A stretch of 64,000 bases of DNA. Source: Chroococcidiopsis thermalis PCC 7203 (GTDB lineage Bacteria; Cyanobacteriota; Cyanobacteriia; Cyanobacteriales; Chroococcidiopsidaceae). Shown in pieces: positions 26,955-36,175 of the stretch. The first letter of the stretch is position 1. Every line of letters begins with the position of its first letter. The DNA lies in NCBI RefSeq assembly GCF_000317125.1, contig NC_019695.1:2592336-2656335 (forward strand), read 5' to 3'. The notes below the pieces were generated by a model that saw only the letters and a program-made list of their open reading frames with translations, was not told the DNA's origin and did no database searches. The translations under genes were made by a program, and so were the position numbers.

Positions 26955-27085
26955 AGCAAGAGCCAGTTATCAGTTATCAGTTAACAGTTATCAGTGGTTA
27001 GTGGCTGGTGGCTAGTGACTAAATAAAGATTCGGTGACTAGCTACTCACCAACAACCAATGACAAATGACGAATGACTAATGACC
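26955..27085. repeat. Mixed heptamer STRR between acnB and ferredoxin gene
   Basis: CAGTTAT units, GTGGCTAGTGA units and CAAATGACGAATGAC units. The remaining stretch up to 27181 is unique and must carry the ferredoxin promoter. Confidence 0.85.
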
Positions 27086-27094
27086 ATTCGTTAG

Positions 27095-27505
<411 letters not shown>

Positions 27506-27508
27506 AGG

Positions 27509-27592
27509 ACAAGGGAGATAAGGAAGACAAGGAAGACAAGGAAGACAAGGAAGACAAGGAAGACAAGGGAGACAAGGGAGACAGGGGAGAGA
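27509..27592. repeat. GACAAGGAA 9 bp tandem array
   Basis: About eight GACAAGGAA/GACAAGGGA units starting right after the ferredoxin stop. The unit is a multiple of three, so frames stay open through it, but it does not code for a protein. Confidence 0.95.
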
Positions 27593-27660
27593 ATTTGCAA
27601 TTCACAATTTACAATTAAACCCTGTACCCTTGCTCGACTCCCGACTCCCGCCATTACATG

Positions 27661-27828
27661 ACTACTCAATTTATCACTCTAGAAATTAATCTTCAGGAAA
27701 CGCCAGCCCAGTTACTGCAAGCAATTGAGACACAATTACGTTTGTCTGGAGAACCGTTACGCTGGGCAATTACTAGCGTAGATTTCCTCACCCAAAAAGC
27801 AATTGTCGAAGCAGTTGTTATCAGTTGA
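27661..27828 (+). CDS. Small conserved-looking protein downstream of ferredoxin
   Basis: 55 aa from ATG at 27661. It reads MTTQFITLEINLQETPAQLL, then QAIETQLRLSGEPLRWAITS, then VDFLTQKAIVEAVVIS. It has ordered alternating secondary structure (beta-helix-beta-beta) and a balanced composition, unlike the repeats around it. I do not recognise a named family. The last few codons fall in a GTTATCAG repeat. Position suggests co-transcription with the ferredoxin gene through the GACAAGGAA array. Confidence 0.6.
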   Translation, partial: TTQFITLEINLQETPAQLLQAIETQLRLSGEPLRWAITSVDFLTQKAIVEAVVIS

Positions 27829-28247
27829 TAGTTATCAGAGAGATAATTCAATCTAAGATTCTGCACTAGGTGTTACTCAATTTTGACTCCTCACTTTTAA
27901 TTGTTTGTTCTGTTACAGGGATGTTCTCAAAAACAGCCCCTACGAATTGTTCACGGTTGTATGGGCGGGTTTTGGATCGCCATCTTGGTGATACCATTTC
28001 ACTAAAACTATGCTACAGAAGATCCCTCCTAGCCCCCCTTGATAAGGGGGGTTGGGGGGATCTCTTTTGTCGTAGTCAAAGAGTAAATTGGTATGAATTG
28101 GTAAGGATTCTAGCTAAACCCGCCCCTACGAATTGTTCACGGTTGTACGGGCGGGTTTTGAATCACAATCTTGGTGAATTGGTAAGGATTTTAGCTAAAC
28201 CCGCCCCTACGAATTTTTAACTTTTAACTTTTAACTTTTGACTTTAT
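27829..28247. repeat. Repeat-filled spacer: AACCCGCCCCTACGAATT elements in tandem
   Basis: Two copies of ACGAATTGTTCACGGTTG (27942 and 28128) each run into a GGGCGGGTTTTG motif, and two copies of GGTAAGGATT-(C/T)-TAGCTAAACCC (28100 and 28180). A C-run/G-run element (28021-28062) sits between them, and ACTTTTA heptamers (28215-28238) precede the DUF3326 start. The 116-codon frame here is made only of repeats and is not a gene. Confidence 0.9.
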
Positions 28248-29363
28248 ATGAATCGTCTCTACACAGCCCTCTTAATCGTCCCTACTGGAATTGGGGCAGC
28301 TATTGGTGGTTATGCTGGTGATGCAATGCCCGTTGCTAGAACACTTGCTTCGGTATGCGATCGCCTCATCACTCACCCGAACGTCCTCAATGGCGCACAA
28401 TTATACTGGTCTTTACCTAATGCTTTCTATGTTGAAGGCTACGGACTTGACAAATTCGCAGCGGGATGCTGGGGTTTACGTCCAATACATCAAAATCGCA
28501 TAGGTTTAATTCTTGACAAAGGAATAGAGACAGATTTGCGACTGCGACATCTCCAAGCTGCGGATGCGGCTAGGGCAACTTTGGGGTTAAATTTAACCGA
28601 CTATGTTATTACTGATGCGCCTTTGAATGTGGAATTGCGGACTGCTACTTCTGGGGCGAGTTGGGGAACAATTGGCAATCCCGATAGTTTGTTACGGGCG
28701 GCGGAAGTATTGATAAGTAAAGCTGGGGCAGAAGCGATCGCAGTGGTTGCCCGTTTCCCTGATGATATTGGTAGCGAAGCATTGCAAAACTATCGTCACG
28801 GACAAGGAGTCGATCCGCTAGCGGGTGCGGAAGCGATTATCAGCCATTTAATTGTCAAAACTTTTCAAATTCCCTGCGCCCATTCTCCCGCGTTATCACC
28901 TTTACCCCTCGATCCCGATTTGTCTCCTCGTTCGGCGGCGGAAGAATTGGGATATACATTTTTGCCTAGCGTTTTAGTTGGGTTAAGTCGCGCCCCTCAA
29001 TTTGTTGTCAATCCACACCGTGTAGAGACGTTACCTGGAACGTCTCTACAACCTCCACGACATATAACGTCTCTACATGAAGATATTTGGGCAAAGGAAG
29101 TCGATGCTGTCGTCATCCCTGCCACGGCTTGCGGTAGTAGTGCCGTCCTCAGTTTAAGCCAATCCCAGGCGCAAATTATTACTGTGGCAGAAAATCAAAC
29201 TACCATGCAAGTGCCACCCGCACCACTGGGAATCAAAGCGATCGCAGTAAACTCGTATTTAGAGGCAATCGGTGTTATGGCTGCCCATAAAGCAGGTGTG
29301 AATCCAACTGTCCTTTGTGGGGCGATCGCAAATTTACATTGCTTATCTACCACAGATGACTAG
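28248..29363 (+). CDS. DUF3326 family protein
   Basis: 371 aa. Begins LIVPTGIGAAIGGYAGDAMPVARTLA and has LITHPNVLNGAQLYW, ISKAGAEAIAVVARFPDD and VVIPATACGSSAVLSLSQ, all typical of DUF3326, which is common in cyanobacteria and plants and has no known function. Between VVNP and KEVDAVVIPATACG about 20 residues (HRVETLPGTSLQPP...) are encoded by a GTAGAGACGTTAC palindromic repeat inserted in frame (29021-29077). The stop codon overlaps the start of the CPBP gene by 8 bp. Confidence 0.88.
   Translation: MNRLYTALLIVPTGIGAAIGGYAGDAMPVARTLASVCDRLITHPNVLNGAQLYWSLPNAFYVEGYGLDKFAAGCWGLRPIHQNRIGLILDKGIETDLRLRHLQAADAARATLGLNLTDYVITDAPLNVELRTATSGASWGTIGNPDSLLRAAEVLISKAGAEAIAVVARFPDDIGSEALQNYRHGQGVDPLAGAEAIISHLIVKTFQIPCAHSPALSPLPLDPDLSPRSAAEELGYTFLPSVLVGLSRAPQFVVNPHRVETLPGTSLQPPRHITSLHEDIWAKEVDAVVIPATACGSSAVLSLSQSQAQIITVAENQTTMQVPPAPLGIKAIAVNSYLEAIGVMAAHKAGVNPTVLCGAIANLHCLSTTDD
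29021..29077. repeat. GTAGAGACGTTAC palindrome plus extra half-site inside DUF3326 gene
   Basis: 29021-29050 is a near copy of the perfect palindrome at 57289-57318, with the centre changed to TTACCTGGAA; a further half, TATAACGTCTCTACA, follows at 29063-29077. It keeps the reading frame. Confidence 0.85.
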
Positions 29364-29991
29364 CCATAGCCCTATACTATCACTAACCCCTAACCGCCCT
29401 GCCATTTCCGTGAGTCAGCAGCAAGATCCGAGTCTTCAACCTTTGTCGCGCCTCCAAATTTTAATGTTGATGGGTGTGACTGCTGTAGTATTTTTAATAA
29501 TCTCAAAACTCTGGTTAAGATTTGGTTCCGTGTCCCTCTTAAGTGTTAGTTGGGATGCCGGATCTATACTTACAGGCATTGGTCTAGGACTCATTATTAC
29601 TTCTGCTAGCTTTGTAGTTTATCGATTGTGGCCCGCATATCGTCGTAGTTCGGATTTCTATCTAGAATTTGTTCTCAAGCCATTGTTACTACCAGACATT
29701 ATCTGGGTAGGGTTATTACCAGGGCTGAGTGAAGAATTATTATTTCGAGGGGTCATGCTACCAGCACTCGGTTTAAATGCTACTGGCATTGCCATATCAA
29801 GTCTATGCTTCGGTGCTTTACATCTGAGTGGTTCTCAGCAATGGTCTTATGTTGTTTGGGCAACTATAGTAGGTGTATTGCTAGGATTCAGTGCTGTAGT
29901 CACGCACAATTTATTAGTTCCAATTGTGGCGCACACGTTTACAAATTTAATTTCTAGCTATCTTTGGAAAATAGGACAATCTAATTCGTAG
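29356..29991 (+). CDS. CPBP family intramembrane metalloprotease
   Basis: 211 aa from ATG at 29356 (overlapping the DUF3326 stop). Four to six hydrophobic segments. The conserved motifs are LSEELLFRGVML (EExxxR, metal-binding Glu pair), FGALHLSG (His) and VPIVAHTFTNL (His-x-x-x-N), so the protease site is complete. Family members process prenylated or peptide substrates in the membrane or confer bacteriocin self-immunity. The tight overlap with DUF3326 indicates translational coupling. Confidence 0.9.
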   Translation: MTSHSPILSLTPNRPAISVSQQQDPSLQPLSRLQILMLMGVTAVVFLIISKLWLRFGSVSLLSVSWDAGSILTGIGLGLIITSASFVVYRLWPAYRRSSDFYLEFVLKPLLLPDIIWVGLLPGLSEELLFRGVMLPALGLNATGIAISSLCFGALHLSGSQQWSYVVWATIVGVLLGFSAVVTHNLLVPIVAHTFTNLISSYLWKIGQSNS

Positions 29992-30018
29992 TAGGGGCGC
30001 ACAGCTGTGCGCCCCTAC
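29991..30018. repeat. Perfect palindrome, second copy of the 2503-2532 element
   Basis: Arms GTAGGGGCGCACAG and complement, beginning right at the end of the CPBP gene. Possible 3' hairpin. Confidence 0.85.
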
Positions 30019-30082
30019 CAAACAACCGTACACCTCTATGACTCTTTTCAATCAAAAAAACTTTACAAAATTGTAAGGCTAA

Positions 30083-30109
30083 TAGGGTGCGTTTTCAAAA
30101 CGCACTCTA
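30083..30109. repeat. Palindrome TAGGGTGCGTTTT-C-AAAACGCACTCTA
   Basis: 13-base arms around one base with one mismatch. Same GTAGRG-type ends as the other palindromes. It lies between the convergent CPBP and PIG-L genes and may act as a terminator for either. Confidence 0.75.
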
Positions 30110-30129
30110 CTACTTTGGTAATTGGTAAA

Positions 30130-30783
30130 TTAAAAAACAATTTTACGACAGTAAAAAGCCTCTGCGTATTTTTCTGGTGCATTCGATTCAATTCCCCGGA
30201 TTCTTAAAATTGATAAAAAGGTTTCTTCAGTAAACCACTGCTTTTCTATTTGAGACTGAAAACTACTGAGAATTAAGTGGGTTTTATGCTGGCAAATTAT
30301 TGAATCTAAATGAACAAAGAAATTAGGTATACCTAAATCGCCATCGTACTTGGGAATTTCATATTCTAAAATTAGATGATTTCTGAAGGTATTCCAAGTT
30401 AAATCAGAAATTAATCGATGATCTTGATGTAGGTCGTTACGGTAATGAGTCAAAATAAGATCGGGCTGAAATTCTTGTTTTAAGCTTTCAAAAAGTTCCT
30501 TAACTTCAATCGCCATAAAAGGCAAAAATCCATCTCGAAAATTTGCGATCGCAATATTTTTTATTTGCGTTCCTTTTAAAAACTGTTTAGCACTCTCATA
30601 AGCCTCTTTTTCTCTTTGTGAATTCGAGCTAAATACCACCCAGTAGAAAACAAGATTCTGATATTTTTCTATCAGTTTTAAAATTGTACCTCCACACCCA
30701 ATTTCAATATCATCGCAGTGCGCTCCCAAACACAGGATATTATAATGCGAATCGCTTTTCTCCTCAAAGTTGAATTTAAGCAT
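30130..30783 (-). CDS. PIG-L/LmbE family deacetylase
   Basis: 217 aa. Zinc-site motifs ILCLGAHCDDIEIGCGGTIL (AHxDD) and HYRNDLHQDHRLI (HxxDH). Family members remove N-acetyl groups from GlcNAc-type sugars or similar substrates. It is the last of three minus-strand genes with a cytidylyltransferase (5 bp gap) and a sugar methyltransferase, so the substrate is probably a nucleotide sugar or glycan intermediate of that pathway (inference). Confidence 0.88.
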   Translation of the reverse strand: MLKFNFEEKSDSHYNILCLGAHCDDIEIGCGGTILKLIEKYQNLVFYWVVFSSNSQREKEAYESAKQFLKGTQIKNIAIANFRDGFLPFMAIEVKELFESLKQEFQPDLILTHYRNDLHQDHRLISDLTWNTFRNHLILEYEIPKYDGDLGIPNFFVHLDSIICQHKTHLILSSFQSQIEKQWFTEETFLSILRIRGIESNAPEKYAEAFYCRKIVF

Positions 30784-30788
30784 CCAGT

Positions 30789-31634
30789 CTATCTCCCAAT
30801 CTGATATGCTAGATTGAATGTTTTCGATTCATTTGTTTCCCAGCAATATTCTGACTGAGTGGATTTCCATACATGCCAAGGTGCTTTCCCTTGGCAATAC
30901 AAATCGTCTAACTGCTGCTGTTCTTTGAAGGTATCCATGCACGCCCAAAAACCATCATATTTATATGCCGTTAGCTGATTCAACTTCATCAATCTTTGAA
31001 ATGGCTCGCAAACTAACTCCTCACCTTCATTAATGTATTGATAAATCTCTCGTTTAAAAAGAAAATATCCTCCATTAATCCGAATTCCTGCTTCTTTCAC
31101 ATCTTTAATATCGTTGACTAAACCATCTTCTGTAGTAGAAACAAGGTGAAAGCTATGGGAAGGCTTGACACACAAAAAACAAGCTACCCTATCTTTTTGA
31201 TAAAAATCATCAATGAATCTTGGTAGATTCAGATCGGTCAACCCATCGCTATAATTTGCTAAAAATACCTCTTCACCTTCCAGATACTTTTCAACCGCTT
31301 TGAATCTTTGCCCGATACTAGAATGCAAACCTGTATCAACAAAGGTGATTTTCCAATCTTCGATATCGCTATTGGATAGTTGAATAGTTTTTCCACCATT
31401 CAATAATGTAAAGTCGTTAGATAAACACTCATTGTAATGTAGAAAATAATTCTTTATAGCATCAGCTTTGTAGCCAAGGCACAAAATAAAATCTTTATGC
31501 CCGTAGTAGGCATAATACTTCATAATATGCCATAAAATCGGTCGGTAGCCAATATGAACCATTGGTTTAGGTAAATTTGCAGCAGCTTCTCTCAATCGCG
31601 TTCCTAAACCACCGCAAAATAAAACAACTTTCAT
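30789..31634 (-). CDS. Glucose-1-phosphate cytidylyltransferase-like nucleotidyltransferase
   Basis: 281 aa. Signature VVLFCGGLGTRLREAAANLPKPMVHIGYRPILWHIMKYY, then DFILCLGYKADAIKNYF, YSDGLTDLNLPRFIDDF, GGYFLFKREIYQYI and WACMDTFKEQQQLDDL: the RfbF/DdhA pattern of CDP-glucose synthesis rather than RmlA. It would give CDP-glucose as the first step to CDP-linked deoxy or branched sugars. A CDP-glucose 4,6-dehydratase is not in the window; a CDP-paratose-epimerase-like gene lies 20 kb away at 51604. It sits within the three-gene minus-strand operon. Confidence 0.85.
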   Translation of the reverse strand: MKVVLFCGGLGTRLREAAANLPKPMVHIGYRPILWHIMKYYAYYGHKDFILCLGYKADAIKNYFLHYNECLSNDFTLLNGGKTIQLSNSDIEDWKITFVDTGLHSSIGQRFKAVEKYLEGEEVFLANYSDGLTDLNLPRFIDDFYQKDRVACFLCVKPSHSFHLVSTTEDGLVNDIKDVKEAGIRINGGYFLFKREIYQYINEGEELVCEPFQRLMKLNQLTAYKYDGFWACMDTFKEQQQLDDLYCQGKAPWHVWKSTQSEYCWETNESKTFNLAYQIGR

Positions 31635-31699
31635 AATATACTCTCCTTATTTCTGTCGGAGTGGATTTAAACTGAGCCATAAGGTAGCAAGTCGTGTAA

Positions 31700-31745
31700 A
31701 TCCCAACTACCAACTACCAACTACCAACTACCAATTACCCATTAC
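31700..31745. repeat. CCAACTA/CCAATTA heptamer STRR between methyltransferase and cytidylyltransferase
   Basis: Six heptamer units ending at the methyltransferase stop codon; they lie inside the presumed operon. Confidence 0.9.
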
Positions 31746-32981
31746 CTAAGAGTAAACAATTACTTCAGGTATTGGTACAACAAACTTACCACCCCAATCG
31801 CGAATATATGCCATTTGCTCCATAATTTCATCCTGAAGATTCCAAGGTAAAATTAAAAGATAGTCTGGCTTTGTTTCCAAAATTTTGTTAGGATGAAAGA
31901 TAGGAATATGAGTGCCTGGTAATAATTTACCTTGCTTAAAAGAACTGCGATCGACTGTATACTCGATAAAATCCGTGCGGATTCCACAAAAATTCAAGAG
32001 CGTGTTGCCTTTGCCTGGAGCGCCATAACCAACAACAGATTTGCCTTGCCTTTTCGCTGTAATTAAAAAATCCAATAGCTTAAACTTGGTTTCTTTAACC
32101 TTTTGAGCAAAAGAGAAATAATGCTCTAGAGTTGTAAATCCAGCCGCTTTCTCTTCAGATCTTAACGCTCTCACCTGTTGACTAATTGATTTCGACGTAT
32201 CTTCAGCATGACTGACATAAATTCTGAGGGAACCCCCGTGAGTTGACAACTGTTCAACATCAAAAATAGTCAGTCCGTGGGTGGCAAAAACTTTCTCAAC
32301 CGTGAGAAATGAAAGATAAGAAAAGTGTTCGTGGTAAATAGTATCAAACTGATTTCCCTCCATCAACCGCATCAAATGGGGGAATTCCATTGTAATAACT
32401 CCCTCCGGTTTGAGCAAAATTTTCATTCCAGCCACAAAATCATTTAAATCGGGTACGTGAGCTAGCACGTTATTCCCCAACAACAAATCGGCTTGATTCC
32501 CCTTTGCTACTAACTCTCGCGCTGTCTGTTGCCCAAAGAACTTGACAAGTGTAGGAATACCTTTTTCCCGCGCTACTTTGGCTACATTTGCTGCTGGCTC
32601 AATGCCTAAAACAGGTATCCCTTGAGCCACAAAGTATTGCAACAAATAACCGTCATTACTAGCAATTTCGACAACTTGACTCTGTTCGTGCAATCCCCAA
32701 CGTCCTACCATTTTTTCAGTGTAATCTCGAACGTGTTGCAGCCAAGTATCAGAATAGGACGAGAAGTACGCATAGTGACTGAAGATGTCACTCGGACTGA
32801 CATACTCTAGAAGTTGAACTAAAAAACAGCGATCGCATACGTACACATGCAGTGGATAAAACGGCTCCATCTGGTTGAGCTGAGCAGGTGTTATGTAGCT
32901 CTCGCACAATGGTGACATTCCTAGATCGACAAAGCTATGTCTCAGCAAAGAGCCACAGAAACGACAGCACGAGCTATTCAT
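31746..32981 (-). CDS. Sugar C-methyltransferase family protein
   Basis: 411 aa with the three-part layout of TylCIII/NovU-type sugar methyltransferases: N-terminal zinc-binding domain (CRFCGS and VCDRCFLVQLLEY, two C-x2-C pairs), SAM-binding domain (VVEIASNDGYLLQYFVAQGIPVLGIEPA, LLGNNVLAHVPDLNDFV) and C-terminal domain (VVGYGAPGKGNTLLNFCGI..FIEYTVDRSSFKQGKLLPGTHIPI). It probably adds a methyl group to a CDP-keto-sugar made by the downstream cytidylyltransferase pathway. First gene of the minus-strand operon; start ATG 32981. Confidence 0.88.
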   Translation of the reverse strand: MNSSCCRFCGSLLRHSFVDLGMSPLCESYITPAQLNQMEPFYPLHVYVCDRCFLVQLLEYVSPSDIFSHYAYFSSYSDTWLQHVRDYTEKMVGRWGLHEQSQVVEIASNDGYLLQYFVAQGIPVLGIEPAANVAKVAREKGIPTLVKFFGQQTARELVAKGNQADLLLGNNVLAHVPDLNDFVAGMKILLKPEGVITMEFPHLMRLMEGNQFDTIYHEHFSYLSFLTVEKVFATHGLTIFDVEQLSTHGGSLRIYVSHAEDTSKSISQQVRALRSEEKAAGFTTLEHYFSFAQKVKETKFKLLDFLITAKRQGKSVVGYGAPGKGNTLLNFCGIRTDFIEYTVDRSSFKQGKLLPGTHIPIFHPNKILETKPDYLLILPWNLQDEIMEQMAYIRDWGGKFVVPIPEVIVYS

Positions 32982-33613
32982 TGTTATATTTCACTATGCC
33001 TAAAACTTACTACGTCCGATCGTTCACAACTAGCTGGCGCTAGTCGTCAATGCAACTTAAAACTTATTGCAATTTAAGAATTGATTTTGAATACTCACTT
33101 TTCCTCTAAACTGGATACTACACACTTAATTTGAGCGTGTCAACCCCATATTTGCAAATACCGAGTTCGAGATATTTGTGCAAATTTTGCACAAATGTGA
33201 AGATACTTGCAAAAGTAGGGTCGAACTTCAGACATGCGATTGAAGTACGTTATGCAAAACTCTGAAAGTAAATATTCCCTCCAAACTAGCTGCAAGCAAG
33301 AGACAACAACTAACTAGAGAGAATATATCGACCAATTGTCCTGAGTTGAAAACATGGCACTGTGTTATAAGTTCTCAAAAAGCTCGATTTTGCAGTTGAC
33401 ACTTGTAATTAACTTTGGTAAGAGTGTAGCTTATGACTAGGTTTTGATAGAGACTAATTTTTGCCTTAATTAGCGATCGCGATCGCAGTCTTTCGCGCTC
33501 TGCCACATGCGTGAGGGGCAGTACTTCTGTGCTGTATCTCAACACAAGCGGCAAGAATTAAGTATCGAGATTTAAAAATTTAGAAATTTGAACTATGAGG
33601 AGCGGAATCCTGC
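32982..33613. promoter_or_regulatory. 632 bp divergent promoter region between sugar operons
   Basis: No gene and no STRR. It must carry promoters for the minus-strand sugar operon and the plus-strand glycosidase/GT2 gene. An inverted repeat lies at 33174-33196 (listed separately). ATGAGGAG at about 33595 is the ribosome site of the plus-strand gene. Confidence 0.5.
33174..33196. promoter_or_regulatory. Operator-like inverted repeat ATTTGTGCAA-ATT-TTGCACAAAT
   Basis: Perfect 10 bp arms with a 3 bp spacer in a divergent promoter region, the expected form of a dimeric regulator site. Its core GTGCAAATTTTGCAC recurs as its reverse complement at 50777-50793 and, in part, at 54119-54135. Confidence 0.4.
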
Positions 33614-36154
33614 ATGAGTCTGCCGTGTTCTAGCTTCAGTTATGCACCGCTGGCAACCAGGGAAGCAGTCACAGCTCAAGGTAAGTTTTTGTACGTTAAC
33701 GATCGAAAGTTTTTTCTCAAAGGAGTTAGCTACGGTCCGTTTTCTCAGGCAACACACGGCACTCCCTTTCCTGAAAAACAGGTTGTTGAAAAAGACTTTG
33801 CCTTGATGGTAGAACTAGGAGCGAACTGTATTCGCACGTATACTGTTCCCCCTGTATGGCTGTTGGATTTGGCAGCAGCTTACGGTCTGAGAATAATGGT
33901 CGGTATTCCTTGGGCTGAGCATATCTGTTTTTTGAGTTCCTCTGCTGTCCGAGCAGAGATTCGGGGCGCGATCGCTGATGGGGTGCGAGCCTGTCGCGAC
34001 AGCCCCGCTACGTTTGCTTATCTAGTCGGTAACGAGATCCCTCCAGATGTCGTTCGCTGGCACGGAGCTAAGCAAGTTCGAGCTTTCCTGAGAGATTTAG
34101 TTTCAGTTGCCAAGGATGGCGATCCTACCGCACTTGTCAGTTATGCTAACTACCCCTGTACTGAGTATTTAGATATTGACTTCACTGATTTTTTATCCTT
34201 CAACGTCTATCTACACAAGGAAAAAGATTTTCGCAGTTACCTAGCGCGGCTGCACAATCTAGCAGAAGATAAACCATTAGTACTGAGCGAGTTCGGCATC
34301 GATTCTATCCGCGAGGGTGTAGAGGGGCAAGCTCAGATCCTCGATCGCAAACTGGCATCGAGTTTCAAAACTGGAGCAGCAGGTACAATAGTCTTTTCTT
34401 GGACGGACGAGTGGTTTACTGGTGGGTTTGCAATTCAAGACTGGGCGTTCGGTTTAGTCGATCGCGATCGGCATAAAAAGCCTGCGTTCTATAGCGTGCA
34501 GCAGTATTACAAATCGCTGCTACCACCACAACTACCTGAATACCCCAAAGTCTCGGTGGTTGTCTGTACTTACAATGCCGAACGAACTCTAGACAGTTGC
34601 CTCGCCTCGCTAGAGCGGCTCAATTACCCTAACTATGAGGTAATTGTGGTCAATGATGGCTCTACAGACGGTAGCTGGAGAATTGCTCGAAAATATGACT
34701 ATATTCGCTTAATTAACCAAGAAAATAAGGGGTTAAGTGTCGCTCGTAACGTCGGTATCGCTGCTGCTGAAGGCGAAATTATTGCCTATACTGATTCTGA
34801 TTGCGTTGCCGACCCAGACTGGTTAATTTACCTGGTAGATAAATTTCTCAGTTCGGGACTTTCAGCCGTTGGTGGTCCCAACTTACCCCCACCAGAAGAT
34901 GCTTTGATCCCTGCTTGCGTGGCAGTGTCTCCTGGTGGTCCTACCCATGTCTTACTAAACGATGAGGTAGCGGAGCATATTGCTGGTTGCAACATGGCTT
35001 TTCGCCGAGAAGCGCTAGCGGAAATTGGCGGTTTCGACCCGTTATTTCATGCTGCTGGCGATGATGTCGATCTGTGCTGGCGGTTACAAGACCAAGGCTA
35101 TACGATCGGCTTTAGTCCCGCTGCGATCGTCTGGCACTTTCGCCGCAATACCGTAGCCGCTTACCTAAAACAACAGCAAGGCTATGGTAAGGCAGAAGCT
35201 CTCGTCTACTTCAAGCACCCCTATCGCTTTAATTTATTGGGACAACCCCGCTGGTTCGGCAGAATTTACGGCGGACTTTACTCCACTTTTCTCATCGGTC
35301 AACCGACGATTTACTCTGGAGTGTTCGGTCGCGGCTTCTTTCAGATGCTGTACCAACCTCCAGCCTCTCTGTTTGGCTATCTCCCTCTAACTTTAGAGTG
35401 GAACTTAGCGATCGCCCTGTTTGGCACTTTATCGCTGTTATCCGGTCACTTCCCTTGGGTTGCCATCATTATGGTATTAATTTCCTGGGGTTGGTCTGTG
35501 GCTGCTGCCGTACAAGCACCAATTGACTCCCGTTTTCAGGGCATAAAAGCGCGTTTGCTGGTAGCAACGTTAATTTACTTAGGTCCACTGGTTCGCAGTC
35601 TAGAGCGGTATCGCTGGCGGTTTAAAGGACTAACTCAGATGGATGCGATCGAGTGCGATCGCGTCACGCAAAAACCCGAAGTTGTGTGGCACAAGTCTGC
35701 TTTTTACTTGTCCTATTGGACAGAAGCAGGAATGGAGAAAGAAAGTTTGCTGCTGGGAGCAATGGAACTGCTTTTATCTCGCAAATACTTCATCATTCCC
35801 GATCGCGGTTGGAGCAGTTGGGATTTGGAAGTTTACCGAGGCATCTGGTCGAAAGCTCAAATCAAGGTTTGCACCGAAAATCACGGTAGCGGTAAACGGT
35901 TGCTGCGGGTACGGTGCGGACTCAAGCTAACGCAGCTCGCTAAAATGACGGCGATCGGCTGTACCTTAATGGCAGTTGCCGCGATCGCCCTTGGCAGGTC
36001 AGAACTAGGGGCGATCGCTCTTGTCACGAGTGCGATTACCGCTACGACAATTCTCTATCAACACTCCCGCCTCGGTCGCATTCTCTACCACGTCATGGAA
36101 AACGTGGCACAAAGACTTTATTTGTTGCCGACTGACAATAAAGGTGGTGCGTGA
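33614..36154 (+). CDS. Fusion of a clan-A glycosidase-like domain with a GT2 glycosyltransferase and membrane tail
   Basis: 846 aa. Residues 20-300 form a TIM-barrel glycosidase: FLKGVSYGPFSQA, NCIRTYTVPPVWLL, YLVGNEIPPD (acid/base Glu141) and PLVLSEFGIDS (nucleophile Glu226). From about 311 a GT2 domain: VSVVVCTYNAERTLDSCLASL, IVVNDGSTDGSW, AYTDSDCVADPDW (DxD), GGFDPLFHAAGDDVDLCWRLQDQG. The last 300 residues have four or so membrane segments. The protein both polymerises or transfers sugar at the inner membrane and may trim or transglycosylate it. It is first in a run with an ABC exporter and three more transferases. Confidence 0.88.
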   Translation: MSLPCSSFSYAPLATREAVTAQGKFLYVNDRKFFLKGVSYGPFSQATHGTPFPEKQVVEKDFALMVELGANCIRTYTVPPVWLLDLAAAYGLRIMVGIPWAEHICFLSSSAVRAEIRGAIADGVRACRDSPATFAYLVGNEIPPDVVRWHGAKQVRAFLRDLVSVAKDGDPTALVSYANYPCTEYLDIDFTDFLSFNVYLHKEKDFRSYLARLHNLAEDKPLVLSEFGIDSIREGVEGQAQILDRKLASSFKTGAAGTIVFSWTDEWFTGGFAIQDWAFGLVDRDRHKKPAFYSVQQYYKSLLPPQLPEYPKVSVVVCTYNAERTLDSCLASLERLNYPNYEVIVVNDGSTDGSWRIARKYDYIRLINQENKGLSVARNVGIAAAEGEIIAYTDSDCVADPDWLIYLVDKFLSSGLSAVGGPNLPPPEDALIPACVAVSPGGPTHVLLNDEVAEHIAGCNMAFRREALAEIGGFDPLFHAAGDDVDLCWRLQDQGYTIGFSPAAIVWHFRRNTVAAYLKQQQGYGKAEALVYFKHPYRFNLLGQPRWFGRIYGGLYSTFLIGQPTIYSGVFGRGFFQMLYQPPASLFGYLPLTLEWNLAIALFGTLSLLSGHFPWVAIIMVLISWGWSVAAAVQAPIDSRFQGIKARLLVATLIYLGPLVRSLERYRWRFKGLTQMDAIECDRVTQKPEVVWHKSAFYLSYWTEAGMEKESLLLGAMELLLSRKYFIIPDRGWSSWDLEVYRGIWSKAQIKVCTENHGSGKRLLRVRCGLKLTQLAKMTAIGCTLMAVAAIALGRSELGAIALVTSAITATTILYQHSRLGRILYHVMENVAQRLYLLPTDNKGGA

Positions 36155-36175
36155 ACAACGGGTATGGGGTGGAAC

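Noticed and set aside
27870-28220. 116-codon plus-strand frame before DUF3326
   Set aside because: Made of repeated palindromic elements; the peptide contains the same phrase (APTNCSRLYGRVL) twice, as expected from DNA repeats.
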